Positions 8,141-16,555 of a stretch of 64,000 nucleotides of DNA are shown here, in pieces. The stretch is from Acidobacteriota bacterium (GTDB lineage Bacteria; Acidobacteriota; JAAYUB01). The first letter of the stretch is position 1; the number at the start of each line of letters is the position of its first letter. Made by a program: the position numbers and the translations under genes. Location of the stretch: the NCBI GenBank assembly GCA_029565065.1, contig JAKQOW010000036.1, positions 123,846 to 187,845 on the forward strand, read 5' to 3'. The notes under the pieces were generated by a model. The model had not been told where the DNA came from. It did no database searches and saw only the letters and a program-made list of their open reading frames with translations.

Positions 8141-10707
8141 AACTGATCGTCAATATTGCCGACATCATCTCCCTTCTCGCAGTGCTGGCGGCGATCGTCT
8201 GCCTCCTGCGCGCGTGGTCGCGCGTGTTCCGCCAGGACTCGCGGATCATGCTGCTGGCTTTCCTGCTCACGTCCCTGTTCATGTACACGAGCAATTTTCT
8301 CGAATGGACAGGCATCACCGGCAACCTCGACCCCTTCGAGGATTATCTGGAAGTGCTGGTGCCCCTCTTTCTGGCCGCTTTCGGATACACCTTCATCCAG
8401 CATTCGGCTGAGGAACTCCTGCGGAGCAGCGAGGCGCGTTACCGCACGCTCATCGAGTCGGCCACCGATGGCATCCTGCTGCTACGCGACAGCCGGTTCG
8501 CCGACTGCAACGCCAGCCTGCTCCGGATCTACGGGTGTTCCCGCGAGGCCATCATCGGCCGGACGCCGTGGGACTTTTCCCCCGCGCGGCAGCCGGACGG
8601 GAGCCTGTCCAGCGAGGCGGCGTCGCGCTACATCGCCCGCGCCGCCGCCGGCGAGGCGTTGTTCTTCGATTGGCAGCATCGCCGCCTCGACGGCACGCCG
8701 TTTGACGCCGAGATCAGCCTCAACCGGCTCAACGCCGAGGAGCCCGACACCCAGATCGCCATCGTGCGGGACATCACGACCCGCAAGCAGGCCGAGGCCG
8801 CCCTGCGGGAGAGCGAGGAGCGCTGGCAGTTCGCTCTCGAGGGGAGCGGCGATGCCGTCTGGGACTGGGATCTGCGTGCCGGCCGGATGTTCCGCTCGCG
8901 CCGCTGGGAGGAGATGCTGGGAATCTCACCCGGCGCGAACAGCCAGGCGCCCGAGGAGTGGCAGCGGCGGGTCCATCCGGACGACCTTCCCCGCGCCCAG
9001 CGGGAGCTGGATCTCACCTTGTCCGGCGACAAAGCTCAGTATGTCGCCGAGTACCGCCTGCAGCACGCCGACGGCCGACACCGCTGGATCCTGGACCGCG
9101 GCAAGGTCACCCTGCGGGGGCCCGACGGCGCGCCCTGGCGGATGGTGGGCACCATGTCGGACATCACCGAGCGCCGGGAGGCGGAAGCCGATCTCGCCGA
9201 ATCCCGGCAGCGGTTCAGCCAATTCATGGGCCAGATTCCCGCCGCCGTGTTCATCAAGGACACCGACAACCGCCTGCTGTACGTCAATGACTACTTGCGG
9301 CTCCAGTTCGGGGTGGACGATCAGTCGGATTCAGCCGGAAGCAGCGGTCTGACGCCGCCCTACCTGGTCCGGATGGCCGCCGACGATGATCGGGTGCTGG
9401 CCGAGGGTGTCGTGGTCACGTCCGAGATCATCCCCGACGTGCACGGCCACGCGCACCATCTCGAAACCCGTAAATTCATCATCCAACGGGCGGGCAAGGC
9501 GCCCCTCATCGGCGGCATCTCCCTGGATGTGACCGAATTGCGGCATTCCGAGGAGGAGCGGTCGCGGTTGGAGGACCAATTGCGGCAGGCTCAGAAAATG
9601 GAGATCATCGGCCGGATGGCCGGCGGCGTGGCCCACGACTTCAACAACCTGCTGTCGCCGATCCTCGGCTACACCGAGATGGCGCTGCTCGACATGCACC
9701 CTGAGGACCCGCTCTTCGCCGACGTGAGGAACATCCGGGATGCGGCGGAACGGGCGGCCGGCCTGACCCGCCAGCTGCTGGCGTTCAGCCGGCGACAGGT
9801 CCTGGACATGACCGTGCTGAACCTGAACCGGGCCTTGTCCGATCTGCACAAGATGCTGCGCCGGCTCATCGGCGAGGACGTCGAACTCGTCCTCCGCCTG
9901 AGCGCCGACTTGGGGAACATCCGGGGCGACATTGACCAGCTCCAGCAGGTGGTGATGAACCTCGCGGTCAACGCCCGGGACGCCATGCCCGGCGGCGGCC
10001 GGCTGATCCTGCAGACGGAAAACACGACCCTGGCCGACGGCAACGCCGTGCTGCCCCCCGGCGCCTACGTGGCGATCAGCGTCATCGACAGCGGCTGCGG
10101 CATGGACGCCGATACCCTCAGCCACATGTTCGAGCCGTTCTTCACCACCAAGGAGCGGGGGAAGGGCACCGGGCTGGGATTGTCCACCGTCTATGGCATC
10201 GTCAAGCAGCACGGCGGGCACATCGAGGCCATCTCGCAACCCGGCCAGGGGACGACGTTCCGAATCCTCTTCCCGCTGGTCGAGGCCCCGCCTTCGGGGG
10301 AGGCGGATCTTGCGGAGGAGGAACCGGACGGCCGCGGCAGTGCGCGGCTGCTGGTGGTGGAGGACGAGGGGATGGTTCGGAAGATGGTCTGCGACATCCT
10401 GCGGTCGCACGGCTACCGCGTCCTGGAGGCCGCCGGACCGGACGAGGCCCTGATGTTGATGGCGGCCGAATCCGAACCCGTCGACCTGGTGCTGACCGAC
10501 GTGATCATGCCGCGCATGAATGGCCGCGAGCTGTATGAGCGGCTCCGCCAGATCCAGCCGGGCGTCCGCGTGCTTTACATGTCGGGGTATCCGGCGGAGG
10601 TGATCGCCGAGCAGGGGCTGGTCCGGGAAGCGATTCACTTTCTGCAAAAACCGTTCTCGGTGCGCACGTTCCTCGAAACGCTCCGCAGCGTCCTGGAGGA
10701 CGCGTGA
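8137..10707 (+). CDS. Membrane hybrid histidine kinase (PAS-PAS-PAS-HisKA-HATPase-REC)
   Basis: 856 aa; the start overlaps the preceding stop as ATGA. Two to three transmembrane helices lie at residues 8-88. Three PAS domains follow: about 98-215 (EARYRTLIESATDGILLLRD), 225-340 (WQFALEGSGDAVWDWD, PAS_3-like) and 350-470. The HisKA domain carries the phospho-accepting His500 in GGVAHDFNNLLSPILGY. HATPase_c follows (about 595-710: NLAVNARDAMPGGG, DSGCGMD, GTGLGLSTVYGIVKQHGG). The C-terminal receiver (about 735-850) has Asp788 in LTDVIMPRMNG and the switch Lys in FLQKPFS. There is no output domain, so phosphoryl groups are probably passed to another protein. The ligand is unknown. A hairpin follows the stop. 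Confidence 0.93.
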   Translation: MKLIVNIADIISLLAVLAAIVCLLRAWSRVFRQDSRIMLLAFLLTSLFMYTSNFLEWTGITGNLDPFEDYLEVLVPLFLAAFGYTFIQHSAEELLRSSEARYRTLIESATDGILLLRDSRFADCNASLLRIYGCSREAIIGRTPWDFSPARQPDGSLSSEAASRYIARAAAGEALFFDWQHRRLDGTPFDAEISLNRLNAEEPDTQIAIVRDITTRKQAEAALRESEERWQFALEGSGDAVWDWDLRAGRMFRSRRWEEMLGISPGANSQAPEEWQRRVHPDDLPRAQRELDLTLSGDKAQYVAEYRLQHADGRHRWILDRGKVTLRGPDGAPWRMVGTMSDITERREAEADLAESRQRFSQFMGQIPAAVFIKDTDNRLLYVNDYLRLQFGVDDQSDSAGSSGLTPPYLVRMAADDDRVLAEGVVVTSEIIPDVHGHAHHLETRKFIIQRAGKAPLIGGISLDVTELRHSEEERSRLEDQLRQAQKMEIIGRMAGGVAHDFNNLLSPILGYTEMALLDMHPEDPLFADVRNIRDAAERAAGLTRQLLAFSRRQVLDMTVLNLNRALSDLHKMLRRLIGEDVELVLRLSADLGNIRGDIDQLQQVVMNLAVNARDAMPGGGRLILQTENTTLADGNAVLPPGAYVAISVIDSGCGMDADTLSHMFEPFFTTKERGKGTGLGLSTVYGIVKQHGGHIEAISQPGQGTTFRILFPLVEAPPSGEADLAEEEPDGRGSARLLVVEDEGMVRKMVCDILRSHGYRVLEAAGPDEALMLMAAESEPVDLVLTDVIMPRMNGRELYERLRQIQPGVRVLYMSGYPAEVIAEQGLVREAIHFLQKPFSVRTFLETLRSVLEDA

Positions 10708-10735
10708 GGCGGTTCCGGCGGGTGCCGGAACCGCC
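10708..10735. terminator. Bidirectional hairpin between convergent signalling genes
   Basis: GGCGGTTCCGGC (10708-10719) and GCCGGAACCGCC (10724-10735) form a perfect 12-bp stem with a GGGT loop directly after the kinase stop and before the SpoIIE stop. It lacks a T-tract, so it may block transcription or stabilise RNA 3' ends rather than act as a classical intrinsic terminator. Confidence 0.55.
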
Positions 10736-10737
10736 GG

Positions 10738-12840
10738 TCACTCCTGCTGTCGGGCGATGACGACGGTGATGTCGTCGTGCTGCGGGCTCCCCTCGGACCA
10801 CGTGCGGATCGTTTCGAACAGGCGGTTCACGATCTGCTCGGGCGTGCCGTGGCGCTCCGCGAGGATCAGATCCACCAGGCGCTCCTCGCCGAACTCCTCG
10901 CCCTGCCGGTTGACTGAATCCACCACCCCGTCGGTATAGGTGATCACCTGATCCCCGGGATTGAGGCGGACGTCGCCCACCTCGAAAGACGTCTCGGGGA
11001 ATGCGCCCAGCACCGTGCCGCCCTCCGTGAGGGGGGTGACGGAGCCGTCGGCGCGCACCAGCAGCGGCGACTCGTGGCCGGCGTTGCAGTACTGGACGCG
11101 TGCCTGGTCGCCGAGAAAACTCAGGTAACACATCGTCGCGAACTTCTCGGGCGTCGTCAGCCGGTACAGGTGGCGGTTCAACACCTGCATGAGTGTGGTC
11201 AATCGGCGGACGTTTTCGCCGTCCGCCGCGTGCTCCAGCGGCGGCTGGGCCCGGATGGCGCTCTGCAGGCTGGCCATCAACAGGGCCGCCGAGATGCCCT
11301 TGCCGCTGATGTCGCCGACGACGACGTCGAGCAGCCGGTCCGACAGCGGCAGGTAATCGAAGAAGTCACCGCTGACCTCTCGCGCCGGCAGGCAGCGTCC
11401 GTGGAGCTGGATGCCGCAGACGCTGGGAGTGAATTTCGGGAAGAATTTCTGCTGCACCTCGCGGGCGATCTCCAGTTCCCGCTTGATGCGCTGCTTGTCG
11501 GCCACCTCGTGCAGGAGCGCGACGATGCCGGCCGACATGGTGTTGAAGGAACTCGACAGCTCACCCAGTTCGTCGGAGCGCTTCACGGGAATGCGGTAGT
11601 TCAGGTTCCCCTTCTTGATCTCCTCGGTGCCGAGGGACAGCTGCCGCACCGACAGGGTGACGGACCGGATGATGAACATCCCCACCACGATCGACGCCAC
11701 CTGGAGCACCACGAAGAGGTAGATCAGGAAGAGCAGCAGTTGGACCACCTCCTCGCTGACGGCAGTCCGCGTGGCCAGGTTGCGGACGATGGTCGTCAGC
11801 GGAATCTGGAGGTTGGTCCAGATCCGCCGCTGCGTCGAACTCGTCGTGTCGAACGTGAACCAGTCGGTCACGTCGAAGGTGTTGGCCGAGTTGATGGGGT
11901 AATCCCACCAGTCGTTGGATTTGCTCCGGGCGCGCTGGTGATCCTTCAGCTCCTCGGGCGTGACGATGGCGGGCTTCTGCCCCCGGAAGCCGTTGAACGC
12001 CTGGTACGAGATCATCTGCGCGCGGGTGCCGCTCATCTGGACGGTTTCCGAAATGCTGACGAAGGCGCTCAGGTTGCTGTTGGCCAGCAGGTGGTTGAAC
12101 AGCGGCTCCCGGAAGGGGATGAAGAGGTCGAGGTAGTACTGCTGGTCCTCGATCCGCACGAGATTGTGGCTGTAAATGAACAGGCTGAAATTCTTGATGA
12201 GGGTGCCGGAGTAGGGCAGCTCCTGCAGCCAGTCAGGCAGGAATTCGTTCTGGAAGGAACGATAGTCGAGGGGGCTGTCCAGCAGGATGTGCTGCATGGT
12301 GCCGCGTTCGTCCACGCGGTACAGCATGGTGGAGATGTCCGGCAGATCCGGAGCGCGGGTGACGATCACGGTGCGGAAATTTTCCAACAGGAATTCGGGA
12401 TCGTCCGCCTTGTCGGGATGGTTGTAGAGGATCTCCGCCATGGCGGCGTTGACCGTCTGCAGGCGGAAGCTGATGTTCCGGAGCTCGCTCTGGAACACGA
12501 ACAGCGACAGGTTGCTCGCGAAGATCAGCACGATCAGAAACGCCAGGAGCAGGACCAGCGCCAGCGGCAGGAAGCCGGTGAACAGGTAGAAAAAGATCAC
12601 CCGGTTGCGCACCCGGTAGAAGAGCCGATCCTTGAGCCGGCGGCCCAGCCGGTACAGCGCCCATCCGCCTGCGGCGAGGAAGCAGAGTGTGGCGGCCCCC
12701 CGGCCGATGGCATACAGGTCGGCGGACATGAAGCTGAGGGCGGTGGCGAGGCAGTACAGCGCCATGCCGCCGGCCAGGAGCCAGAACAGGGGGCTGCGTT
12801 TGAGCTGGCGCCAGGACAATGACTCGCTGCCGACAGGCAT
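10738..12840 (-). CDS. Membrane HAMP-SpoIIE (PP2C-type) serine phosphatase
   Basis: 700 aa. N-terminal hydrophobic segments lie at about 18-38, 44-62 and 81-112. A large sensory region of about 260 residues follows, then a transmembrane helix near 375-400 and a HAMP domain (IKKGNLNYRIPVKRSDELGELSSSFNTM spans the conserved end). A short coiled linker (REVQQKFFPKF) leads to a SpoIIE/RsbU-type phosphatase domain with metal-binding Asp in VSGDFFDY, VVGDISGKG and PQHDDITVV. RsbU-like proteins dephosphorylate anti-anti-sigma factors, but no such partner is seen in the window. It is the last gene of the operon with the M16-like protein and the thioesterase (12-bp gap). AAGGGG precedes the start. Confidence 0.93.
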   Translation of the reverse strand: MPVGSESLSWRQLKRSPLFWLLAGGMALYCLATALSFMSADLYAIGRGAATLCFLAAGGWALYRLGRRLKDRLFYRVRNRVIFFYLFTGFLPLALVLLLAFLIVLIFASNLSLFVFQSELRNISFRLQTVNAAMAEILYNHPDKADDPEFLLENFRTVIVTRAPDLPDISTMLYRVDERGTMQHILLDSPLDYRSFQNEFLPDWLQELPYSGTLIKNFSLFIYSHNLVRIEDQQYYLDLFIPFREPLFNHLLANSNLSAFVSISETVQMSGTRAQMISYQAFNGFRGQKPAIVTPEELKDHQRARSKSNDWWDYPINSANTFDVTDWFTFDTTSSTQRRIWTNLQIPLTTIVRNLATRTAVSEEVVQLLLFLIYLFVVLQVASIVVGMFIIRSVTLSVRQLSLGTEEIKKGNLNYRIPVKRSDELGELSSSFNTMSAGIVALLHEVADKQRIKRELEIAREVQQKFFPKFTPSVCGIQLHGRCLPAREVSGDFFDYLPLSDRLLDVVVGDISGKGISAALLMASLQSAIRAQPPLEHAADGENVRRLTTLMQVLNRHLYRLTTPEKFATMCYLSFLGDQARVQYCNAGHESPLLVRADGSVTPLTEGGTVLGAFPETSFEVGDVRLNPGDQVITYTDGVVDSVNRQGEEFGEERLVDLILAERHGTPEQIVNRLFETIRTWSEGSPQHDDITVVIARQQE

Positions 12841-12852
12841 GGCGGTTCCCCT

Positions 12853-13296
12853 TCAGCTGGCGTCGGCCGGCCGGCTCCAGGCGGCCAGCATCGTGGCGTA
12901 CGGCGCCGGAACGGTGGTCCGGCGGCCCGCCCGGTCGACTGGGACGTGGGTGGTTTCCCCTTCGGCGACGAGGCGATCCGGACCGAGGTGAAACACCTCA
13001 TAGCGGAACCGCAGCAGCCGCGCGCTCACCGGGTCGAGGCGGGTGCGGACGCGGATCGGATCGTCGTAGGTCACCGGCGCCTTGTACCGGCAGCGGGCCT
13101 CGGCGACCACGAGGTAGATGTTTTCCAGGCGTTCCAGGTCGGCGTAGGAAAATCCCGCCGCGCGGCAGAACTCGGTCCGGCCCATCTCGAACCAGACGAG
13201 ATGCACGCTGTGGTGGGCCACACCCATGCGGTCCGTCTCGGCGTAGCGCACGCGCAGGTCGATGTCCACGTGGAGGGAGGCGCTGGGGGGCGTCAT
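12853..13296 (-). CDS. YbgC/4HBT-family acyl-CoA thioesterase
   Basis: 147 aa. The hot-dog-fold motif is RVRYAETDRMGVAHHSVHL, with the catalytic Asp (AETD) and downstream WFEMGR, as in YbgC and 4-hydroxybenzoyl-CoA thioesterases. The family hydrolyses acyl-CoA thioesters in the cytosol, often linked to the cell-envelope Tol-Pal system; no tol or pal genes are here. The start overlaps the upstream M16-like stop as ATGA. Its length matches the family (130-150 aa). Confidence 0.9.
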   Translation of the reverse strand: MTPPSASLHVDIDLRVRYAETDRMGVAHHSVHLVWFEMGRTEFCRAAGFSYADLERLENIYLVVAEARCRYKAPVTYDDPIRVRTRLDPVSARLLRFRYEVFHLGPDRLVAEGETTHVPVDRAGRRTTVPAPYATMLAAWSRPADAS

Positions 13297-14675
13297 TTGT
13301 CCTGACCCCATGTCCGGGCGGCGACCGGCTGGAGGGCGGCCGGCCAGGCGGCCGGCGGGACGTCTCCGCCCGTCACGAGGACCGCCTTGAGCCGCTCGTC
13401 GGCGAGGTAGTGCCCGGCGAAGTACCGCAAGTCTTCCTTGATCACCAGCTCCAGCCGCTCGTCGAACGTCGCCAGATGCCGGGTGCCCAGCCGGAACCAC
13501 TCCACCTCGAGCAGCTCGCGCAGCAGGGTGTCGGGATCGGCCAGGCGGCGGCTCCGCTCGGCGGCCAGGCGGCCGCGGGCTTCCTGAAATTCCTCCTCGG
13601 AGAACCGGCCGGCGGCGATCTCCCGGAGCTGACGCAGGACCTCCGCCGCCGTCGGTTCGAGCCCGGCGGGATCGCCGCTGAGGCTGATGCAAAACGCGCC
13701 GCGCAGCATGCGGGCTTCGGCCGCGGCGGCCGCCTCGACGCCCGGGTGCTCCGTGAGCCAGGGTTGCAGGCGCTGCTGCAGAACCAGGGCAAGAAGTTCG
13801 CCGGTCAGTCCGTCCTCGTGCTTGCGGCGGACGCTCTCGGCCCCGATGACGGCACAGGCGGTCGCGGCCCCGGGCAGCCGCACTGCCTGGGTGCGAACCG
13901 CCGGGTCCGGGCGGGGGGGCTGGAACTGGTAGTCCGGCGCCTCGCTCTTGATCCAGGGGCCGAAGTACTGACTGGCCAGGCGCCGCAGCTCGGGCGCCGC
14001 CGCGTGAGACGAGATCAGCAGCAGGGAGCGGCTGGGGGTCACGCAGCGGCGGAAGAACCGGATGGCGTCGTCCAGCTCGATCGACCCCACCGTCTGCGGG
14101 GTCCCGCGCGGCGGGTTGCCGTAGGGGAAGGGAGCGAACACCAGCCGCTGCCACTCGTGGCCGGCCACCTCCCGCGGCTGATCCTCGAGGCGGATGTCCT
14201 CAAGCTGGACCGCGTCGCGTATCGTCCGGAACGTTCCGGGATCGAAGGCGGGCTGGATCACGGTGTCGGCCAGCAACCGCACCGCGGTCTCCAGCATGGC
14301 CGGCGGGCCGGACACGGTGAGCCGGATGCCGTCGGCGTCGACCGCGTCGTCGAAGACCAGGGGGAGTTGGGCCGGATCGCGCGGCGCCCATTCGAGTTCG
14401 GCGCGCTGGCGCAGGATCAACTTCAGGTACTGGCCGGTGAGGTGGGCGGTGCCGCTCTTGCCCGGGGGATCGAAGACAGCGCCGCTGGCCACCAGCAGGT
14501 GCGCCACGAACCGGTCCTGATGCAGCGGCACGGCCGCGACCGTCATGTCATTGAGCAGGGTGCGGCGGCTCACGTTCGGAATGGCCGGCTCGGCGCCGGC
14601 GGCGGCCGGCGCCGCGGCGGGCGAGAAGATGGCCAGCACCGCAAGCGCCAGCAGGAGATGATGCCGAACCGTCAC
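13293..14675 (-). CDS. Exported M16-family peptidase homologue lacking the zinc motif
   Basis: 460 aa from a GTG at 14675 with GGGAGG upstream. An upstream in-frame ATG at 14721 overlaps the promoter -10 and is unlikely. The N-terminus is a signal peptide (HHLLLALAVLAIFSPAAA). The body aligns by eye with M16B peptidases (VASGAVFDPPGKSGTAHLTGQYL; later PYGNPPRGTPQTVGSI and the M16_C region), but the HxxEH zinc site expected at HLTGQ is not kept: only the first His remains. It is therefore probably the non-catalytic partner of an M16 heterodimer. No catalytic subunit is adjacent. It is followed by the thioesterase (ATGA overlap). Confidence 0.82.
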   Translation of the reverse strand: MTVRHHLLLALAVLAIFSPAAAPAAAGAEPAIPNVSRRTLLNDMTVAAVPLHQDRFVAHLLVASGAVFDPPGKSGTAHLTGQYLKLILRQRAELEWAPRDPAQLPLVFDDAVDADGIRLTVSGPPAMLETAVRLLADTVIQPAFDPGTFRTIRDAVQLEDIRLEDQPREVAGHEWQRLVFAPFPYGNPPRGTPQTVGSIELDDAIRFFRRCVTPSRSLLLISSHAAAPELRRLASQYFGPWIKSEAPDYQFQPPRPDPAVRTQAVRLPGAATACAVIGAESVRRKHEDGLTGELLALVLQQRLQPWLTEHPGVEAAAAAEARMLRGAFCISLSGDPAGLEPTAAEVLRQLREIAAGRFSEEEFQEARGRLAAERSRRLADPDTLLRELLEVEWFRLGTRHLATFDERLELVIKEDLRYFAGHYLADERLKAVLVTGGDVPPAAWPAALQPVAARTWGQDK

Positions 14676-14718
14676 CGTAACTTCCTCCCGGAAAGAATCC
14701 CGCGGGCGGGATTCCTCC

Positions 14719-14746
14719 ATTATACTGGAAACACCCCGGAGCGCAA
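14719..14746 (-). promoter_or_regulatory. Sigma-70-type promoter of the M16/thioesterase/SpoIIE operon
   Basis: On the minus strand the -35 is TTGCGC (14746-14741) and the -10 is TATAAT (14724-14719), 16 bp apart. The predicted transcription start near 14712 supports translation from the GTG at 14675. Confidence 0.6.
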
Positions 14747-14771
14747 TCCCGGCGCCGGCGACGGACGGGCA

Positions 14772-14800
14772 TTGGGGCCGCCGGCGTTCTCTGTTAGAAT
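14772..14800 (+). promoter_or_regulatory. Sigma-70-type promoter of the RNA methyltransferase gene
   Basis: TTGGGG (14772-14777) and TAGAAT (14795-14800) are 17 bp apart and about 60 bp before the GTG start at 14859. The element is divergent from the M16 operon promoter. Confidence 0.5.
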
Positions 14801-14858
14801 GATACGCGGGACGGCGCCGACCGGTTCTTGGACGCCGCCGGCGGCAGCGAGGTGAGTC

Positions 14859-16235
14859 GTGATCACGCTTCAGACGCTTAAGGAGATGCAGGCCGCCCTG
14901 CAGGCCGTGCTCGAGGAAGGGGCCTATCTGCGGGACGCGCTCAGCCGCGTGCTGCGGGGCCGGGAACTGTCGGCGGCTGAGCGGGGCTGGATCCGGGAAA
15001 CCCTGTACCGGGCCGTTCAGCTCAAAAACCGGTATTGGACCCAGCTCGAGGCGTTCGCGGCCGAGCATCCCGGCAAGGACGAATCGGTCATGGACATCCG
15101 GTTGGTCATCACCAGCCAGCAGCGGGAGAAGCGGGACCTGTTGGCGGTGGACCGCCACGTGCAGGCGCTGCTGCGGCCCAAGTCGCGCGTCCGCAAGTTC
15201 GTCGAGTTTCTGGATGCCAATCCGCCCGGCCGGCTGTTCCCGTCGCTCAAGCAAGAGCCGCTGGAGCATCTGTGGCGCTTCCACTCCCATCCCCTCTGGC
15301 TGGTGCGGAAATGGCTGGGCAGTCTTTCGCCGGAGGAAGTGCTCAAGCTCTGCCGCTTCAACAACGGGCAACCGGAGGCGGTGCTGCGGGTCAATCCGCT
15401 GAAAAATTCCCGGGAAGAGCTGCTGGCGCGTCTGGCCGAGTCGGGCGCGCGCTGCACCCCCGATCCGGTGGCGCCGCTGGCGATCCGGGCGGACCACCGC
15501 TTCGATCCGCTCACCCAGCCCGGCTACCGCGAGGGCCGCTTCACCCTGCAGAGCGTGTCGTCGCAGTTGGTCTGCCTCTACGTCAACCCGAAGCCCGGCC
15601 AGCGGGTGTTGGACTACTGCGCCGGCGAGGGGGGCAAGACACTGCTGCTGGCCCACCTGATGAAGGGGCGGGGTGAGGTGCACGCCCACGACGCCCAGGG
15701 CTGGCGCCTGCGCAACCTGCAGCTCCGGGCCCGGCGCGAGGGCGTGGGCAACGTCCGCCTGGGCGGCCTACGCGAGATCCGGAACCTCGCCGGCCGGTTC
15801 GACCTGGTGCTGCTGGACGTTCCCTGTTCGGGGAGCGGCAATCTGCGCCACCAGCCGGAGCTGCGGTGGAAGCTGCAGCCCGGCGACCTGAACCGGTTCA
15901 ACCGCCAGCAGCTCGAGATCCTGGAGGAAGCGGCGCCGCTGGCTGCACCCGGCGGGCTGCTCGCCTACGTCACCTGCTCGCTGTTTCGGGAGGAGAACCA
16001 CAAGGTCGTCAGCCGGTTTCTCCGCACCCATCCCGACTGGTCCCTGGTGAAGCCGGCCGACCATCTGGCCCGGCAGCATGCCAAGAACTTCTGGCTCCCG
16101 GCCGACGCGCTCAAGCCTTTCGCCGGACCCGACTACTTCGAGGTTCTGCCCCACCGGGACAACCTGCCGGCCATGTTCTGCGCGATCTTGAAAAGGGAGA
16201 GCGGGCACAACACGGAAGACGTAGCTCGCGACTAG
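14859..16235 (+). CDS. RsmB/NOP2/Sun-family RNA m5C methyltransferase
   Basis: 458 aa, GTG start with AGGTGA upstream. The N-terminal 150 residues form a helical domain in the place of the NusB-like RNA-binding domain of RsmB. The C-terminal Rossmann domain has SAM motif I DYCAGEGGKTLLLA, the catalytic motif IV LDVPCSGSGNLRHQPELRW and motif VI YVTCSLF. Both Cys residues used by this family (PCS and TCS) are present, so it should be active as a 5-methylcytosine methyltransferase on rRNA or tRNA. Its stop codon is immediately followed by the first repeat island. Confidence 0.92.
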   Translation: MITLQTLKEMQAALQAVLEEGAYLRDALSRVLRGRELSAAERGWIRETLYRAVQLKNRYWTQLEAFAAEHPGKDESVMDIRLVITSQQREKRDLLAVDRHVQALLRPKSRVRKFVEFLDANPPGRLFPSLKQEPLEHLWRFHSHPLWLVRKWLGSLSPEEVLKLCRFNNGQPEAVLRVNPLKNSREELLARLAESGARCTPDPVAPLAIRADHRFDPLTQPGYREGRFTLQSVSSQLVCLYVNPKPGQRVLDYCAGEGGKTLLLAHLMKGRGEVHAHDAQGWRLRNLQLRARREGVGNVRLGGLREIRNLAGRFDLVLLDVPCSGSGNLRHQPELRWKLQPGDLNRFNRQQLEILEEAAPLAAPGGLLAYVTCSLFREENHKVVSRFLRTHPDWSLVKPADHLARQHAKNFWLPADALKPFAGPDYFEVLPHRDNLPAMFCAILKRESGHNTEDVARD

Positions 16236-16366
16236 ATGCTCGTTCCGCTTTCGTGCTCGTAATTCGTCATCGTAATTCGTAATCGTAATTTGTGCTCGTA
16301 ATCGAGGCTAGAGGCTCGTCCCCCCGCTTGTTCACCGTTTACTGTTCACCGTTCACTGTTGGCCCG
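16236..16366 (-). repeat. Repeat island A: degenerate short-period repeat words (inverted relative to B and C)
   Basis: It starts right after the RNA methyltransferase stop. Read on the minus strand, it contains a GGTGAAC/AGTAAAC word array (16360-16330), a GAGCCT word (ACGAGCCTCTAGCCTCGA, 16319-16302) and a TTACGA word array (about 16303-16248). The array includes an exact 22-bp core (16286-16265) also found in islands B and C. The end nearest the gene reads ATTACGAGCACGAAAG (16263-16248), identical to the end of island B. From 16367 to 16461 I see no repeats or genes. Confidence 0.75.
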
Positions 16367-16461
16367 TCCATCCCCCTTCCTGTGCCAACGGCTCGCGCGC
16401 TGCCGCCGCCATCGCCTGTGTTATCTATCCTCTCGCCCCGAAAACAATCGCTGAAATCCCG

Positions 16462-16489
16462 TTGCGTCGGCGGTGAAATTCACTACAAT
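16462..16489 (+). promoter_or_regulatory. Sigma-70-type promoter of the Ser/Thr kinase gene
   Basis: TTGCGT (16462-16467) and TACAAT (16484-16489), 16 bp apart, give a leader of about 60 nt before the ATG at 16556. It lies outside repeat island A, which argues that the kinase start is 16556 and not the longer open frame that reads into the repeats. Confidence 0.45.
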
Positions 16490-16555
16490 CTTCTGGATAT
16501 CCCGATCGACGACGAATCCAATCCCACATGCCATTGGGGCGAAAAGGGAGCCGTC

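Noticed and set aside
16292-16555. N-terminal extension of the Ser/Thr kinase frame
   Set aside because: It would translate repeat island A and upstream sequence. The zinc-ribbon start at 16556 has a ribosome site and a promoter at 16462-16489.
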